Assembly (NCBI GenBank): GCA_904066235.2
Contig: CAJFCV020000002.1
Span: forward strand, 3,906,001 to 3,970,000
Length of the DNA: 64,000 bases
Reading direction: 5' to 3'
Origin: Bursaphelenchus xylophilus
Taxonomy: Eukaryota; Nematoda; Chromadorea; Rhabditida; Aphelenchoididae
Below are positions 11,890 to 23,578 of the stretch, one piece after another (the first letter of the stretch is position 1; each line of letters opens with the position of its first letter). The notes beneath the pieces are model-generated. The model ran no database searches. It saw nothing but the letters and a program-made list of their open reading frames with translations, and was not told the DNA's origin. A program made the translations under genes and the position numbers.

Positions 11890-12903
11890 CTACTGGGGAA
11901 TGCCTTCACCCGTCTCGCTGAACTTTTTGAAGATCCTCCGACGTTTAGTTTTCGCGTTGAAGAATGTGTTGAACAAGAACGCATCGAACTTGTGCGGATG
12001 CGGACCAGTCCGGAATAATAATTGCCTCTAAAAGGTGAAAAAATAATGGGCAAAGCAACGTACCATGTCGAATTTGGGATAAGGAATAAAAAGATGTTTG
12101 AGCCAGGCGGAACGCTCGGTTCGATTAGCTGGACGAGTGAATACGAAATTCTGCAGTCGCTGAGCAACAAATTTGGTGACTTCTTTCAGCTCGGGTTGAC
12201 TCAAATATCCACCTTCAACGATCTTCTCCATTAGAACATGATAGTCTTTGGACTCCTTCAAAATCTCTGCAAGACTGTCTCCTTCTAGCTCTGGAGGTAC
12301 CTCTGTGAATTCCTCAGAACGCGGAAGAATTTTCTGGAACAACAACAGAGATTATGACCTCACAAAGAATTTTCTAAAATAGGTACCTAAAATCAGATGA
12401 ACAATGCAAAAAAACCTACTCCACTCTGGTCAAACACCAAGAACACCTCAGCACCGGACATGATAATCTGATTCCCTTCAAATTCCTCCACCTTTTGCTC
12501 GGTTTTGTCGTAAAGTTCACTGAATAATATTCGATCCGGATCCAAGCCTTCTTTTATAGCAACAGCACGAATGAGATCAACTCCTTTGATTGTAATAAGA
12601 TCGTCAAGAAATGCATGAAGTCTGATTGGCTTTAGTTTTTCGTTGAAACAGTGGTAGGTGATTTTCTAAAACAATTTCTATGTTATACTTGACCCTAGTT
12701 ATGGATATGAGAAAAAACGGTTGAAAAATTTGTCGATTATCATTTCAATTGGTCTGAAATGATAATGCAAGCTACAATCCTTCTCCGAAAAGGATTTACG
12801 AGCCTTTTAGGTACCTAAATTTCAAACAGATGAACAAAAATCTTACCGACAAGTTCTCGAGAAAGCTGAAGCCATTTTTGAGGCCGTCCGCCCGGCCTTC
12901 CAT
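11890..12903 (-). CDS. Nematode protein of unknown function, short paralogue of the gene at 13676-17888
   Basis: Exons: 12903-12847, 12665-12420, 12333-12064 and 12027-11890; all are GT-AG and in frame, giving 236 residues starting MEGRADGL. I do not recognise the family. Residues from about 20 to the end parallel the last four exons of the larger upstream gene: both have an exon of 78-82 codons, then an acidic PPELEG/PPELAN segment, then WLKHLFxxxPxxD, then a basic C-terminal segment (FDAFLFNTFFNAKTKRRR here, FDAAIFNNFYNFQAKRHR there). The product has no signal peptide or membrane segment, so it is probably intracellular. It sits about 770 bases downstream of the larger gene on the same strand, which suggests tandem duplication followed by loss of the N-terminal half. 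The start is the least certain part. Confidence 0.65.
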
Positions 12904-13675
12904 TGGGATTAACAGTGTCCGATACTCGCCTCCGACTTCTTACCCTATTCTTAATGCAATAACTTCAAAATTTACACGCAATGTCCACCAAAAATACCTT
13001 TTCCCTGGCACGAACAGTGTGAAATTCGAGAAAAAATGCCGACTTTTTCATCTTTTCCAACTTTATTTTTCTTTTTATTTTTTTTATGTCGAGGATAACA
13101 CGTGCTGTTCGGAGAGTCTGCTCGGTTCGCAAACGAGTTATTACGGCCTAACTGGGAAGTTGAGGGGAAACAAAGGGAAATAGGAGGAATTCTTCGTGAG
13201 GTAGGGACAAAACAACTCAAAAAATACATAGGTTCTTGATTTTCGAGGGTGGAATGGTGGTAACATCCATTGATTATGCTTTACATTTAATTTCAGGCAA
13301 TTTCTCATTCATTTTGAGGGAAATTATGGGGCAATTCGTCAAAAATAATATTATCCATGACAGAAATTGATGTTTTTCGGCGAAATTTTTGTTCTATAGC
13401 GAAACCAACGGATGTTTCTGGACCATTCGTACAACGGGGGGCTGAAAGAGATGGGATGGGCATAATAAAATTTTGAAAACGGCTAGTCTAAACTATAAAT
13501 AGCAATCTGGATAGTCTGGAAGATTCTTGAACGATAATAACCACGCAATTGAGGGCGAAAATGCTCTGTAAAATACATTGAACTGAGACGGGGTGGGCGA
13601 CTTCTTGATTTTGATTGGTTTTGGAGGCAATAAGGGTTCGTTTTGAAATTCTAGACTTTGATTTTTCTGTTTGGT
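12904..13675. other. Spacer between the two related unknown genes
   Basis: It is AT-rich, with a polypyrimidine run near 13040-13090 and no supported gene. ORFs here lack domain, start and splice support. Confidence 0.4.
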
Positions 13676-16600
13676 TCACTCGAAGCTGGTCCGAACGTTG
13701 AGCACCTTGCGGATGACTCGATGTCGTTTGGCTTGGAAGTTGTAGAAATTGTTGAAGATGGCGGCATCGAACTCGGAGCGGTGTGGACTCGACCGGCTGA
13801 TCAGCTGGTCCCATAGTGGGAAGTAGGTGAACAGATGCTTCAGCCAAAGTTGTCGTTCTTTCTGCGTTGCCGCTCGTCTAAAGACAAGAAAATCGAAAGT
13901 TGAATTCCCCACTTACCTCGAGACGTAACGCTGGAGGGGCTGAGCGATCAGTGGTTTGATCTTTTTCATTTCTTCCTTCTCAAGTTGTTGGCCTAATCGG
14001 AATTTTTCGAAGATTTGTGGGGCTTCCGGGACTGATCCGATGAGTTGTGTGAGCTGATAGTTGGCGAGTTCTGGCGGGATCTCGTTGAATTCGCCTTCTG
14101 GAGCAATGTTCTGCTGAAAAAATAGAGAAAATTAGTGGTTTTCAGAGACTTCGTATATTGTAGTAGGCGAAAAACTTGATTTCATCCAAAAATCAAACGA
14201 TTTTTGTGGTGAAAATGGTTTTCAGACCCCATTTTGTGGTCCAATTGCCTGTGGCAACATTTTAACCCTATGGTTTAGTCATTTCCTACGTCTTAAAATT
14301 CAACTTACGCTTGAAGTGTCGACGGTGACAAAAACCCGGCTTGACGGAGGTGGATCCTCTAATTTGGCAGTGGCGATCCTCCCATCCTGTGTGATATATT
14401 CGATGAATATAACACGGTCCAATGTGGGTACCGTCCTGAAGATGACATCTTGCATGGCGTTAATCGGTCCATCGAAAGTTGTTCCGCCACAAATCGTCTC
14501 AGTTTTCTCATTCATCACAAACAATGTCAGCTGGTTAACATACTGCAAGTAATCGATTGATCTGGAGGTATTTGTAAGCTTCGGTATAATGTGGTTTTTC
14601 TTTGGGTAATTTTTTTACTCTTCTAGGGCTATTCGAGTTGCAACGCTTAGAGTTTGATACAATTGGGCTCAAATTTAGTGGATAACCTTGTATGAAATTT
14701 ACAAAATCGCGCTTTGCAGAAAGCATCGAAAATTTGAGGTCGAATTCTTCTCCGGCTTCCGTTATTTAGTGAAAAGGGTAGATTACTCACTTTTAGCCGT
14801 TCCTTTTCCGCATCGCTGAGGTTGATGAAGCTCTGTTTCTTCTTCCTTTCCCCTTTCGTCGAAGACACGGGGGTCTCAGATTTGGGGAAATTAGGGTATT
14901 CCGCATCCCAATGCGATCGTTTTCGTGAATTCACCGGCTCCTGATGAGGTACAACAATTGGTGGAGGTGGCGCCGAAGTCGAAGGAACATTTAATGCCGG
15001 GATTGGAACTGGGATGTTCTGAAACGATGATGTGAAATACATTGTCAGGCCTCTTGTACCGGCGGTAGATTTAGAGAATACGGCAGAAAGATGATTTTTA
15101 GAGGCATGGAATAGTCATCATGGATACGGTAGCTCAAAATATCAATCTTCGCTTTTTTTTTGTTTGTTTTAGCACCTCTCTTTTTGCAACTCTGTCGCTC
15201 CTCCCTCCTTTTTTCATGTAGTAAATTAGGCAATTTTTAATACGCTTTTTATTTGAATGGTGTTAGGGGGGAATTGCGTTAAAAAAAGTAGAAAATAAAG
15301 AGCAAACTCTTTGGTCGGAAGGCAAGTGAGACGGGTGGTCGGGGGAAACGGAGCACGCAAAGGCGCCTGACCCGTCCGCTTTTTCTCCCCCGTCCTTTTC
15401 TCCCTGACCACTTTCCACACACGCCTCGGGGGCCATGGTCCGGGCCATCGGGGGGCAACTGTCCGCCGGAGTTTCGAATCCGCTGTCAATTGGACGGGGC
15501 GAAACGAGGAGAAAGTTCCGGGAGAACGACCGAGATGGACTGCCAAGCCTCTCGGGCGGGGAGAGCAAGGTTCGAAAACAGTGCTTGACACACGATGGAA
15601 TTAACGGATTTGATTCGGCTTACTATAGTTGAGTTCTCATGTCCGTTAAAAGGAGCGTAAAATACGCTTTTTGGTCGAGTAAGGTATGCAAAACCGGTAG
15701 TACAGGTTCGATTAGTCGAGGGTGAGAGTTAAGATTGAATCAACGATAAAGTCCCGAGAGGAAAACATATTTGAGTAGTTTTTATCTCATCTATGCGTAT
15801 TTAGATGAACTGGGGGTAAAAACGAAATCAGCAGACAGATTTTATCTGTATACAGTGCTATGATGACATTTAGACTGAACAGGAATTTATGCGGCGCTAA
15901 AATAATGCTATTCTGATCGAGAAATACCATAACAAGCCATTCTGTATGGTAAAATAAATTTGTGAGGACACATATGTCTAGTTTTTACATCCTAAACCTC
16001 GCATAATACGGCTACAAAGCCCGAAACCTCACAATAAAGTAAAAAACACCTCCGTCCTCGAGGAAAAGGCAAAAAACCCCCGGGTCAAAACCGAGAGAAA
16101 TGAGAAATTACATGCTCGCCGCTGAATAAAAGACTGGACTGAACAAGTATGAAAAAATTCAAAAAATACCATTAAAAATTTTTTATGACCTTTTTTGAAT
16201 ATTGTGGGAGGAGTTTGTTTTGTGCGGTAAGCGCCGCGAAACCATGTAAAAAACCGGGGAAAAAGTAAATGAGAGAAGCAGCTGGCTTCTCGACAAGATT
16301 ATGGCGGGGTAAAATGCGATTGTTCTAGCGGGGAAATGGTATTTTTGAGGAGAAAGGGAGCTGTTTCAGGGGAAATATTGACGTTTTTCTAAAGGTTTCT
16401 TACATAGTTTTGTTGTTGTTGCTGTTGTTTCATTTGATCTCGGCGCATTTGTTGCTCTCGCCGATTCTGCTGGATGAATTCGTCGAGGACGGCGAAGCGC
16501 TGCTTCTTCTGCTCTTCGTGTGCGCATTCGGCGGCTTGCACGATCTCCGAGATCACGCCGTCTTCTAACTGAAAAGAAGATGGGATTTACTTCTAGAAGA

Positions 16601-17888
16601 GAGTGCGACGTGGCGAGCTTGCAATGGGAGACTTACCTTTGTACATGAGTTGAATAAGTGACTTAAAAATAGAGATACATCCTCAGCAAATACCGGTCGT
16701 CTGAAATTGGGGAGATTAGGGGGAAAATAATGTACATGGACTCTAAAGCTAAGTACTAGTACCTCTACACAGGAAATCGCAAAGAACCAAAACAAAAATT
16801 TATTTGTAAGAGAAGAGGTTTTTGGGGATGTTTGTTTTGGCCTTAAGTTGCCTATTGATGCCTCTGAAATCGTTCGTTACGGGCAGTCTTCGTTGTAGAG
16901 AAGCTCCAACAGTGGAACTTCTCCACAACGAAAAAAAATCTTTCTTTGCCGAACGATTTACGAGGTTTCCCGAGGCAACTTTAGGCCAATACGAACCTCC
17001 GTACTACAATACTTCTATAGCGACTGAATTTTTTTAGCAATTTGCTGTAGACAGTATGTTAAAAAAAACGTTGCTCACCCAATAAACTCGTTTTGTAATA
17101 CGCTGGCAATAATTTTTTTACATTGATTCCACTCGTCTTGGCCGATGGCGTTGAAGTCGCCGTTTTGGAGGTGCTGAATCGTCTCACCGGGCACCCCATT
17201 CGGGGACAAAAGGCCGGAAAGGGTGACGGAGGCAAGGGAAGGGGACAGGGTTCGGTAGGAACTGGTCGTCGTCTCCAGATGGTCCTGAAAATTCCGGGTA
17301 AAGGTCGTTAGCAAAGTTTGTCCCAACAATCTTTGGAATATTCATGAGGCCTGTTCAAGACCTGTAAGAAGATTTGGAGACTTTTGAAAGCTTTAAATAC
17401 GTCGAATTCTTGGTAAATAGCATTGTTAGCCTCTGATGAGTCACCTTGTTTACAAGCAAAACCTCGCTTACCATCCTGGTGTCAATGATCAACACTACAG
17501 TTCGAGTTTCGATGTCTTCACCTGCGAAGAATTCACTGAGTTCGCCTTCTTTCCACGCCGTTCGAAGCAGAATCTTGTTTTGTTTGAATCCCAAGGTGGT
17601 GAGAACATCTTCAATGGCGTTATGAACCGTAATCGACAGCGAACGCTTCATTGTGGCGGCATTTACGAACTTCAGAGACTCTGTGAACACGTAGATTTCG
17701 GTTTCAACTGTCTGAAAATTGCGATCAAAATAGAAAGTTCGATTAAACCATGAAAAATGATGACAAAATTGAAGGTTTAGCTGAAAGAAGCTTACATTGG
17801 GGTACATCTCTACTTCCGGTTGTGGCGAGAACATATAATACGCTTTTGCTTTGTCCTCATATCGATGATTTCCATCAATTATGTTCAT
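13676..17888 (-). CDS. Nematode protein of unknown function with Gln-rich linker
   Basis: Exons: 17888-17796, 17711-17472, 17284-17079, 16700-16637, 16568-16404, 15018-14791, 14542-14309, 14113-13917 and 13877-13676. All junctions are GT-AG and the frame holds for 542 residues. A 3' splice signal (TTCCAG) ends 19 bases before the ATG and an in-frame stop lies between them, which suits leader trans-splicing and supports this start. I do not recognise the family. Visible features are an N-terminal folded-looking region (about 1-200), a charged helix-prone stretch ending in a Gln run (MKQQQQQQNY, 247-256), a Pro-rich then Lys-rich linker (about 257-332, with KGERKKKQ) and a C-terminal block (about 333-542) shared with the gene at 11890-12903. 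No signal peptide or membrane segment is visible. The make-up would fit a nuclear or cytoplasmic regulatory protein, but that is only a guess. The 1,385-base intron 5 is the longest. Confidence 0.7.
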
Positions 17889-18108
17889 ATTACACTAAAT
17901 ACCGGCCTGGAATTGGGAGATAAAATATTGAGATTTTCTAAGGGGGATATACCGCGACTTGCAGGTTGAAAACGAAAAATTTTTGGTTAAAAAGCTGCTG
18001 AAATTATAACAATCTACGAACTAGAGTTCACACTAAACATACTACACAATCTTTCCGGAGCCATGCCAACCACTGGCCAAAAGATTTTCAGGTTACAATG
18101 GGAATTGA

Positions 18109-18374
18109 CTAGTAGCTATCTGGGTCATTCCAACTGCAAAGGCGGTCGAAATGCGGGGCCGGTTCTAGTGCCAACGATTTGCAAAGCAGAGAACCCCTCT
18201 TGAATAATTGCATAATCAATGAAGGGGTACCCGCGAGCAGACGCCCCAAACATTTCTCAAAGACATTCGCCAAGTCAGCTGTGATATAATCTCCAACCAT
18301 CTCCCAACGCGTTGGAAGACAGGGTTGATCGGATTTGGATGAGTAATGATGTACCAGATCGCGGAGAGCATTGA
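18109..18374 (-). CDS. Orphan exon-like ORF, unknown
   Basis: An open frame follows an acceptor-like TATATTAG and ends at TAG (18109-18111). It encodes about 88 residues with a protein-like composition (for example TRWEMVGDYITADLANVFE and PHFDRLCSWNDPDSY). I found no upstream exon and no family match, so it could be a last exon, a pseudogene remnant or chance. It is separate from the gene starting at 17888, whose ATG has an in-frame stop just upstream. Confidence 0.3.
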
Positions 18375-21151
18375 CTAATATAGCCGCAATTTTTGAGATT
18401 TTTAGGTGGTAAAAATCGACCTAATTGAGAAGTTTTGCATAGCGATGATTATTGAATAGAGGTACGATCAAAGTTTATTTCGTTTTACAAAGGCGTTAAA
18501 TTTAGTTGTTTGTTGCTTTTCCCGAAAAAAAGCAGTAAATATTCCTATTGATGATTCGAAAAAACACGCATTCCGTTTTTTACTTTTTATCAAAAAACGC
18601 AATAAAAATTTGTGACCGTGCTCGCGGTCATTCCCTCTTGCCAAATCTTTTTTTTTGCACCCTCTCGCCGCGAAATATGAAAAACCCCACGGTGTTCAAG
18701 TCCAAATCCCTTGCTTTTTTCGAAAAAAAGGGTTTTAATTAGAAAAAAAGTAAAAAAGGGCTGAAAAACCGGCAGAAGGGAAAAAAAAGATTGTGCGGGG
18801 TGGAAAAACGCCGAAGCTGGATTGTCCGTGCAACGTTTCAGGGCTCCATCCGAATTCTGTCCCCCTCTTCCTTCGCTCTATCCGTGCCCCCTTCTCCTCT
18901 CTCTCTTCTCGCTTTCGTTCTGCCCCCCAAGCGCCTTTCGCCTCTCGCCGCATTCCCAGCCCCGGCAGAGCCCCACAGCCTTCGGCTGCTCCGCCACATC
19001 TCCCGCCGTCCCTCCGCTTCTCTTCCACGCGCAAATATGCCGTCCATTCTCTTCGTCGGGCTCTCTTTTCATCTCCTCTCACTCTTCGCAGCCGCCAGTG
19101 AAAACATCATTTTCTCCTCTTCTGCCCCCCGACTCTTTCCGCACAGCCCCCCGGCCCCTCTCGAAAAGCCGGTTTTAACGCAAGGCGATGCAACGAAGAG
19201 AGGGGAGGAATGGTGAGATGGGGGAAGAGCCGAAGGACGTGTGGTCTTCCGTGGCAGCCAACGATTGTTTTCGTGGCGAGAGAGGGACGGATAAGTCATG
19301 CATAATCAGATTTGAAGAATGCAACTCGTTAAATCTCTGCAAAAAAGCTGACATTTATCTTATGACGAATTTTGTTTTTTTTTGTTGAATTTGGCAAAAG
19401 TTTAGGCAAGAATTTTTACGCCGTCATTGGAACTTCTTATTTTCGCTTTGCAGAAAATGCCGGGCTTTTTATGTCGGAAGTTGGCCAAAAATTTTTAGTT
19501 TTTAAAATCTTTCGGCTTTCATGAAATCTGGCTCCGAATAAGGTGAGTAAATTTTCTACCAAAACAAAAAAATAGTGAAAGCGAAATTTGCAGGGATATA
19601 GCCTGAAACAAATTCCGTCGTTTTCAGATTTGTGGTTTGTAAACGTCCAGAGAAATTTCCCGGAAAGTTTATGTCAGTCTTTTGGAACATCATAACAAAG
19701 TCTTTAAGGTTAGTGGACGGCCAAAAAATCTATCAAAAGTCTCCGAAAGCACCACTTTCCGCGTTGGCGGAGAAAAAATCTTTTTAAAGATAAAAGTTAA
19801 AAAGAACCGCCCATCTTTTTCTCTCTACTGCAAAAAGTATTTTTTGGATGTCTTGGCTGAGCACCAAGAAACATACGAAAGCTTTCTGGGGAATTTTTCC
19901 GGAACCCTGTATAAATTTGCAAGAAGTCATCCATGCAGTATGTTGTCCCCCTCTCTTATGCCAATTTTTTGGTGTTTTCGACAAAAAAGTTTACGACATT
20001 TACGAAAAACAGTCATAAAAATTCATAATTCGCAGCTTCACACCATCGGAATCCGAGGACCAATTCCCTCAAAAAAAGCACCAATTTAAACATTGATGAA
20101 GAACTTTGCAATTATTTACGTACATACAATACACAAACATGTCCGACCATGTGCTTTGTAAATCTGTGATGTGGTCTTTCAAACCACGCCTGATAGTTCA
20201 TTGAACATTGAAAGTGATAAGATTGTGCTCTTTACATAAACTTTTTGACGGTATATAAAGTGAACGGATGCATTCCAGATGGACCAGGGAGAAGTTATGT
20301 TTTGTTTCAAATAAAGTCAAATTTATTTTTTAACTCAAGGCTCCATTGGTGTTGCGACTCTTGGGGACAACCACTTTGCGGGCAGCCGACATTTTTTGAT
20401 TAGAACTGCGATTTTTGCACCGTAATCTATGTAGTATGATAGAAATTTTGCTTTGCCGACTGTGCGTGGATGTGTGTACTGAGAATTACACGAATCTATT
20501 GAATTCATCTACAACTTTCAAGGTTATGGGAGTTTATCTTCAAAAAATGGGTTATGAACCTTTAAAAATGCCTGAAAAACCTTATGGTGACAATTCAAGT
20601 CATTTATAGACGTAGAAATATTTTATCTGCAACATCTAACTTCCAAACTCATCGTTTGCATTTCCTCTGATTTCCAAACATCCCGCAGAATCTTTGTGGA
20701 CCTTCTAGCTGCCCGCAAAGTGATTGCCGCAAGTGAGGGCCCGCCACACTTGCTTTTTTGGGCTAAAATTTAGCCTTAAGGCCTCTGAAATTTTTTGTTA
20801 CAGAAAGGCTTTGTTTTACGGGAGTTCATTGTACGGAAACTTGGTTCTATTTGACCAATTAAAATAGTTATACTGAACCAGCGCTAAAAATGATCTTTTA
20901 TTTTGTTTCTTTCAAAAAAAACGTGGTAACGAAGCAACAAGTTAATTTAAGCCGACGGTTGTTTACACGGAATGAATAGGAAAGTTTAACAGGGTTCTTT
21001 ATGTAACGCTTTTCGACACAAGCTGTATCAACCCGTTGTAACATAAGTGATTTGAAGGAAGCTGTCTGAAAAAGTATTCATTTGAAGCTAACGACAAGTG
21101 AGGTAACAGCGGGTGTATTTTCAGTATTTCGAAGACCTTTTTAGTACTTTT

Positions 21152-21303
21152 TATCAGTCAGTCTGGAAAATAATGGCAGGTCATGGCGCCTTGGAAAAGC
21201 CCATTGTCGCTTTCCCATGGCAGCCGGAAATTTTATGCGCGACTGCAACGTTTTTCGACGAGGCAAGTCATTTTGCTGCGGTTTTTTTCACGACAGACTG
21301 GAG
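21152..21303. mobile_element. Decayed CAGTCTGTCGGG-like element
   Basis: The ends TATCAGTCAGTCTGGAAAAT and CACGACAGACTGG resemble the family termini, and the length is right. The interior is too diverged to align by eye. I treat it as a probable old copy. Confidence 0.4.
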
Positions 21304-21783
21304 GATTTATAGTCTTGGTATCCCCAGGGGGATCCTTGAATCAAGGTGTACTATATACAGACCTGAAAAAACGGTTTATCCTGTTTTGGTCAGGTTGAAC
21401 TCTGTATAACATTTCCTGCACTCTACTGGGTTCTTTCAAATATTTCGAGTGAAGCGTCATTCCGCTAACCCCCATAATTTTTTAAATTTTAAGACCAGCG
21501 ATGATAAATCCAATCAAAATTTTCTGTAAAATGCAACGTTACTACCACAACATAAGTTTTTTTTTAATTTTTTTAGTAAGGGAGTTCGTAATACATTTTG
21601 TGTACCTATTTTAACCCTGGAGCTACCTGTAAACACGCTTAGTTTACGCTGTAATACCCTGTTTAACCAAGTGATTTTTCCAGTAAATTTTGATTCTTTT
21701 AATTACAAGACGTAACGGTTCCTTTGTTCCGAGTTTTTGATCATTTGTAGTATCTTCGTTTGATCAAAAAATTTCGGCGGCCA

Positions 21784-21790
21784 TTTTAGG
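21784..21790 (+). promoter_or_regulatory. Probable trans-splice acceptor before the alcohol dehydrogenase start
   Basis: TTTTAG lies one base before the ATG at 21791. In nematodes a 3' splice site this close to a start without an upstream coding exon usually receives a spliced leader. It also fixes the start codon choice. Confidence 0.55.
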
Positions 21791-23471
21791 ATGTCGCTGG
21801 AAATCCCGAAAACTTTCAAGAAGGCGGTCTTTGAAAGTAATGGAGCTGCAGCGAAATACGTTGATGGAACCATCCCCGAGATCGGACACGATGAAGCTTT
21901 GGTAAAAGTGTTGTATGCTGGCGTTTGCCATACGGATTTAGCAGTCTTACACGATGAGCTTCCATGGCAAACTCCGTATCCGTATGTGGGAGGACATGAA
22001 GGCTCAGGAGTTGTGGTCAAGGTAAGCCGTTTACTCCACCAAAAGTCCGATAAATTCCCACTTTTGTCTCAGCACAAACCTGACATTTTTTTCAGTAACC
22101 TTAAATTTTTATTCCAAAAAATATTTCTATTTGTTTTTTAAATATTTTTCTCCTTTTCTCCTGGCCGTCGCTGCTTCTTTTCTACTGGAAAGATAATCTT
22201 TTCTTCGTTAAACATACCATATATAATTCAGGTCGGCGCCGGCGTAACCCACGTGAAGCCCGGCTCCAAAGTCGGCATCCGAATGGTGAATGGAATGTGT
22301 AATCAATGCGAGAGCTGTCTGAACAACCGCGAATACATTTGCATCAACCAAAAGATGGTCGGCATCTTCCTCAGCGGCACCTTCGAACAATACACTGCCC
22401 TCAAAGCCCAGGATCTCCTCCCACTTCCCGAAAACATTGATCTCGCCGCCGCGGCGCCGATTATGTGCGCTGGAGTCACGGCGTATCGTGCGCTGAAGAA
22501 GACCAACCCGGTGGTCGGCCAATTTGCCGCCATTATTGGTGCCGGCGGGGGAGTGGGCTCGTTCGCTGTGCAATACGCTAAAGCACTGGGATTGCGAGTT
22601 GTGGCGATAGATCACCCGTCGAAGCGAGAGCATTGCCTCAAAATCGGCGCTGAAGTTTTCATCGACGGCTTTAGTGAGAAGATTGTGGAAGAAGTTCAGA
22701 CGGCGACCGCTGGCGGCGCTCATGTTGTTATCAATTTCACGGCAAGTCCCAAGGCAGTCAACACAGCGACGCAATATGTTAGAGCTGCCGGAACAATCGT
22801 GTTAGTTGGTGCGATGGATGAGAAGGTAGGCGATTTTTGATGCTTTTATAATTCTTCAAGGGGTTTCAACAAATACCCGCAGAAAGTTTTTGCGAATATC
22901 TTTGTGCTCCTTGGAGCTATCCAAGAAGCTTAAATTAATTTTAAAATCTAAGTTGGGTGATTTTGGAAGAGACAAAATAATTTTTCTTATGTCGGCAGAG
23001 AGACTAGTTTTCGGCGGAGACATTTGACCGCCTTTTAAAAAATTATATCTCGTTAGAAATCCCAGAAATCTTACCTACGGCTTAAACTAGGCTTGTTACT
23101 TCTGTTACAATATAATCTGTTAGATTATGTAACTTGGTGGATGTTTCACACATCGGCGAAGGCTTGGTGACTCTTTTTAACACCTTGTAAATAAATTTTG
23201 CCACTGAGGTGATGCTAGACCAATATTTCTTTTTTAGAAAGGCACCACAGCCCTCAGTCTGGACAATAATCTGATTGCCACCCGTTGCCTTACTGTTACC
23301 GGCTCTATGACTGGAACGCGACAAGACACAAAGGAAGCCCTTGATCTGTCTGCTCGAGGGGTTGTAAAAATCCCCATCGAAGTTAGACCCTTTAGTGCGT
23401 TGGATGAAGCACTACACAGTTTGAAGAACAGCGCTGTCGCCGGAAGAGTTGTGCTGGACTTGTGGAAGTGA
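21791..23471 (+). CDS. Zinc-dependent alcohol dehydrogenase (SODH/yeast ADH-like)
   Basis: Exons 21791-22021, 22232-22825 and 23238-23471 give 352 residues. The catalytic zinc ligands are Cys46 (GVCHTD), His69 (GGHE) and Cys156 (IMCAGVTAY). The structural zinc site is Cys100, Cys103, Cys106 and Cys114 (CNQCESCLNNREYIC). The nucleotide-binding fold has GAGGGVG (180-186), with Asp204 ending the second strand (VVAID), which favours NAD over NADP. It should oxidise alcohols to aldehydes, or run in reverse, in the cytosol. The length and motif order match the yeast-type and nematode SODH enzymes. It is tail to tail with the papain-like gene, with 107 bases between stop codons. The substrate cannot be told from sequence. 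Confidence 0.92.
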
Positions 23472-23541
23472 TTAAAAAAAGTTTCCCAATTCAAGTTTTC
23501 CAAGGCTGTAAATTGTAACTATTTGATTGAAAAACAGCGAT

Positions 23542-23547
23542 TTTATT
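23542..23547 (-). terminator. Polyadenylation signal of the papain-like gene
   Basis: AATAAA on the minus strand lies about 32 bases past the stop codon at 23579-23581. It falls in the short spacer shared with the converging alcohol dehydrogenase gene. Confidence 0.5.
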
Positions 23548-23578
23548 GAGTCAAACTTCTTCTAATATTTCGAGTTTT

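Larger units (their letters stand above)
18375..21790. other. Gene-poor region upstream of the alcohol dehydrogenase
   Basis: A C/T-rich tract at about 18830-19180 opens long frames of low-complexity Ser/Pro on one strand and Arg/Gly/Glu on the other; I treat these as composition artefacts. A 20-codon minus-strand ORF (MSAARKVVVPKSRNTNGALS, 20333-20395 or so) is followed by an AATAAA-like signal, but nothing else supports it. Near-identical wording GCTGCCCGCAAAGTG recurs at about 20708. A decayed inverted-repeat element lies at 21152-21303. Confidence 0.4.

Noticed and set aside
18791..19299. Several overlapping ORFs of 60-140 codons on both strands
   Set aside because: All come from one C/T-rich tract and code for Ser/Pro or Arg/Gly/Glu low complexity, without splice or start support.
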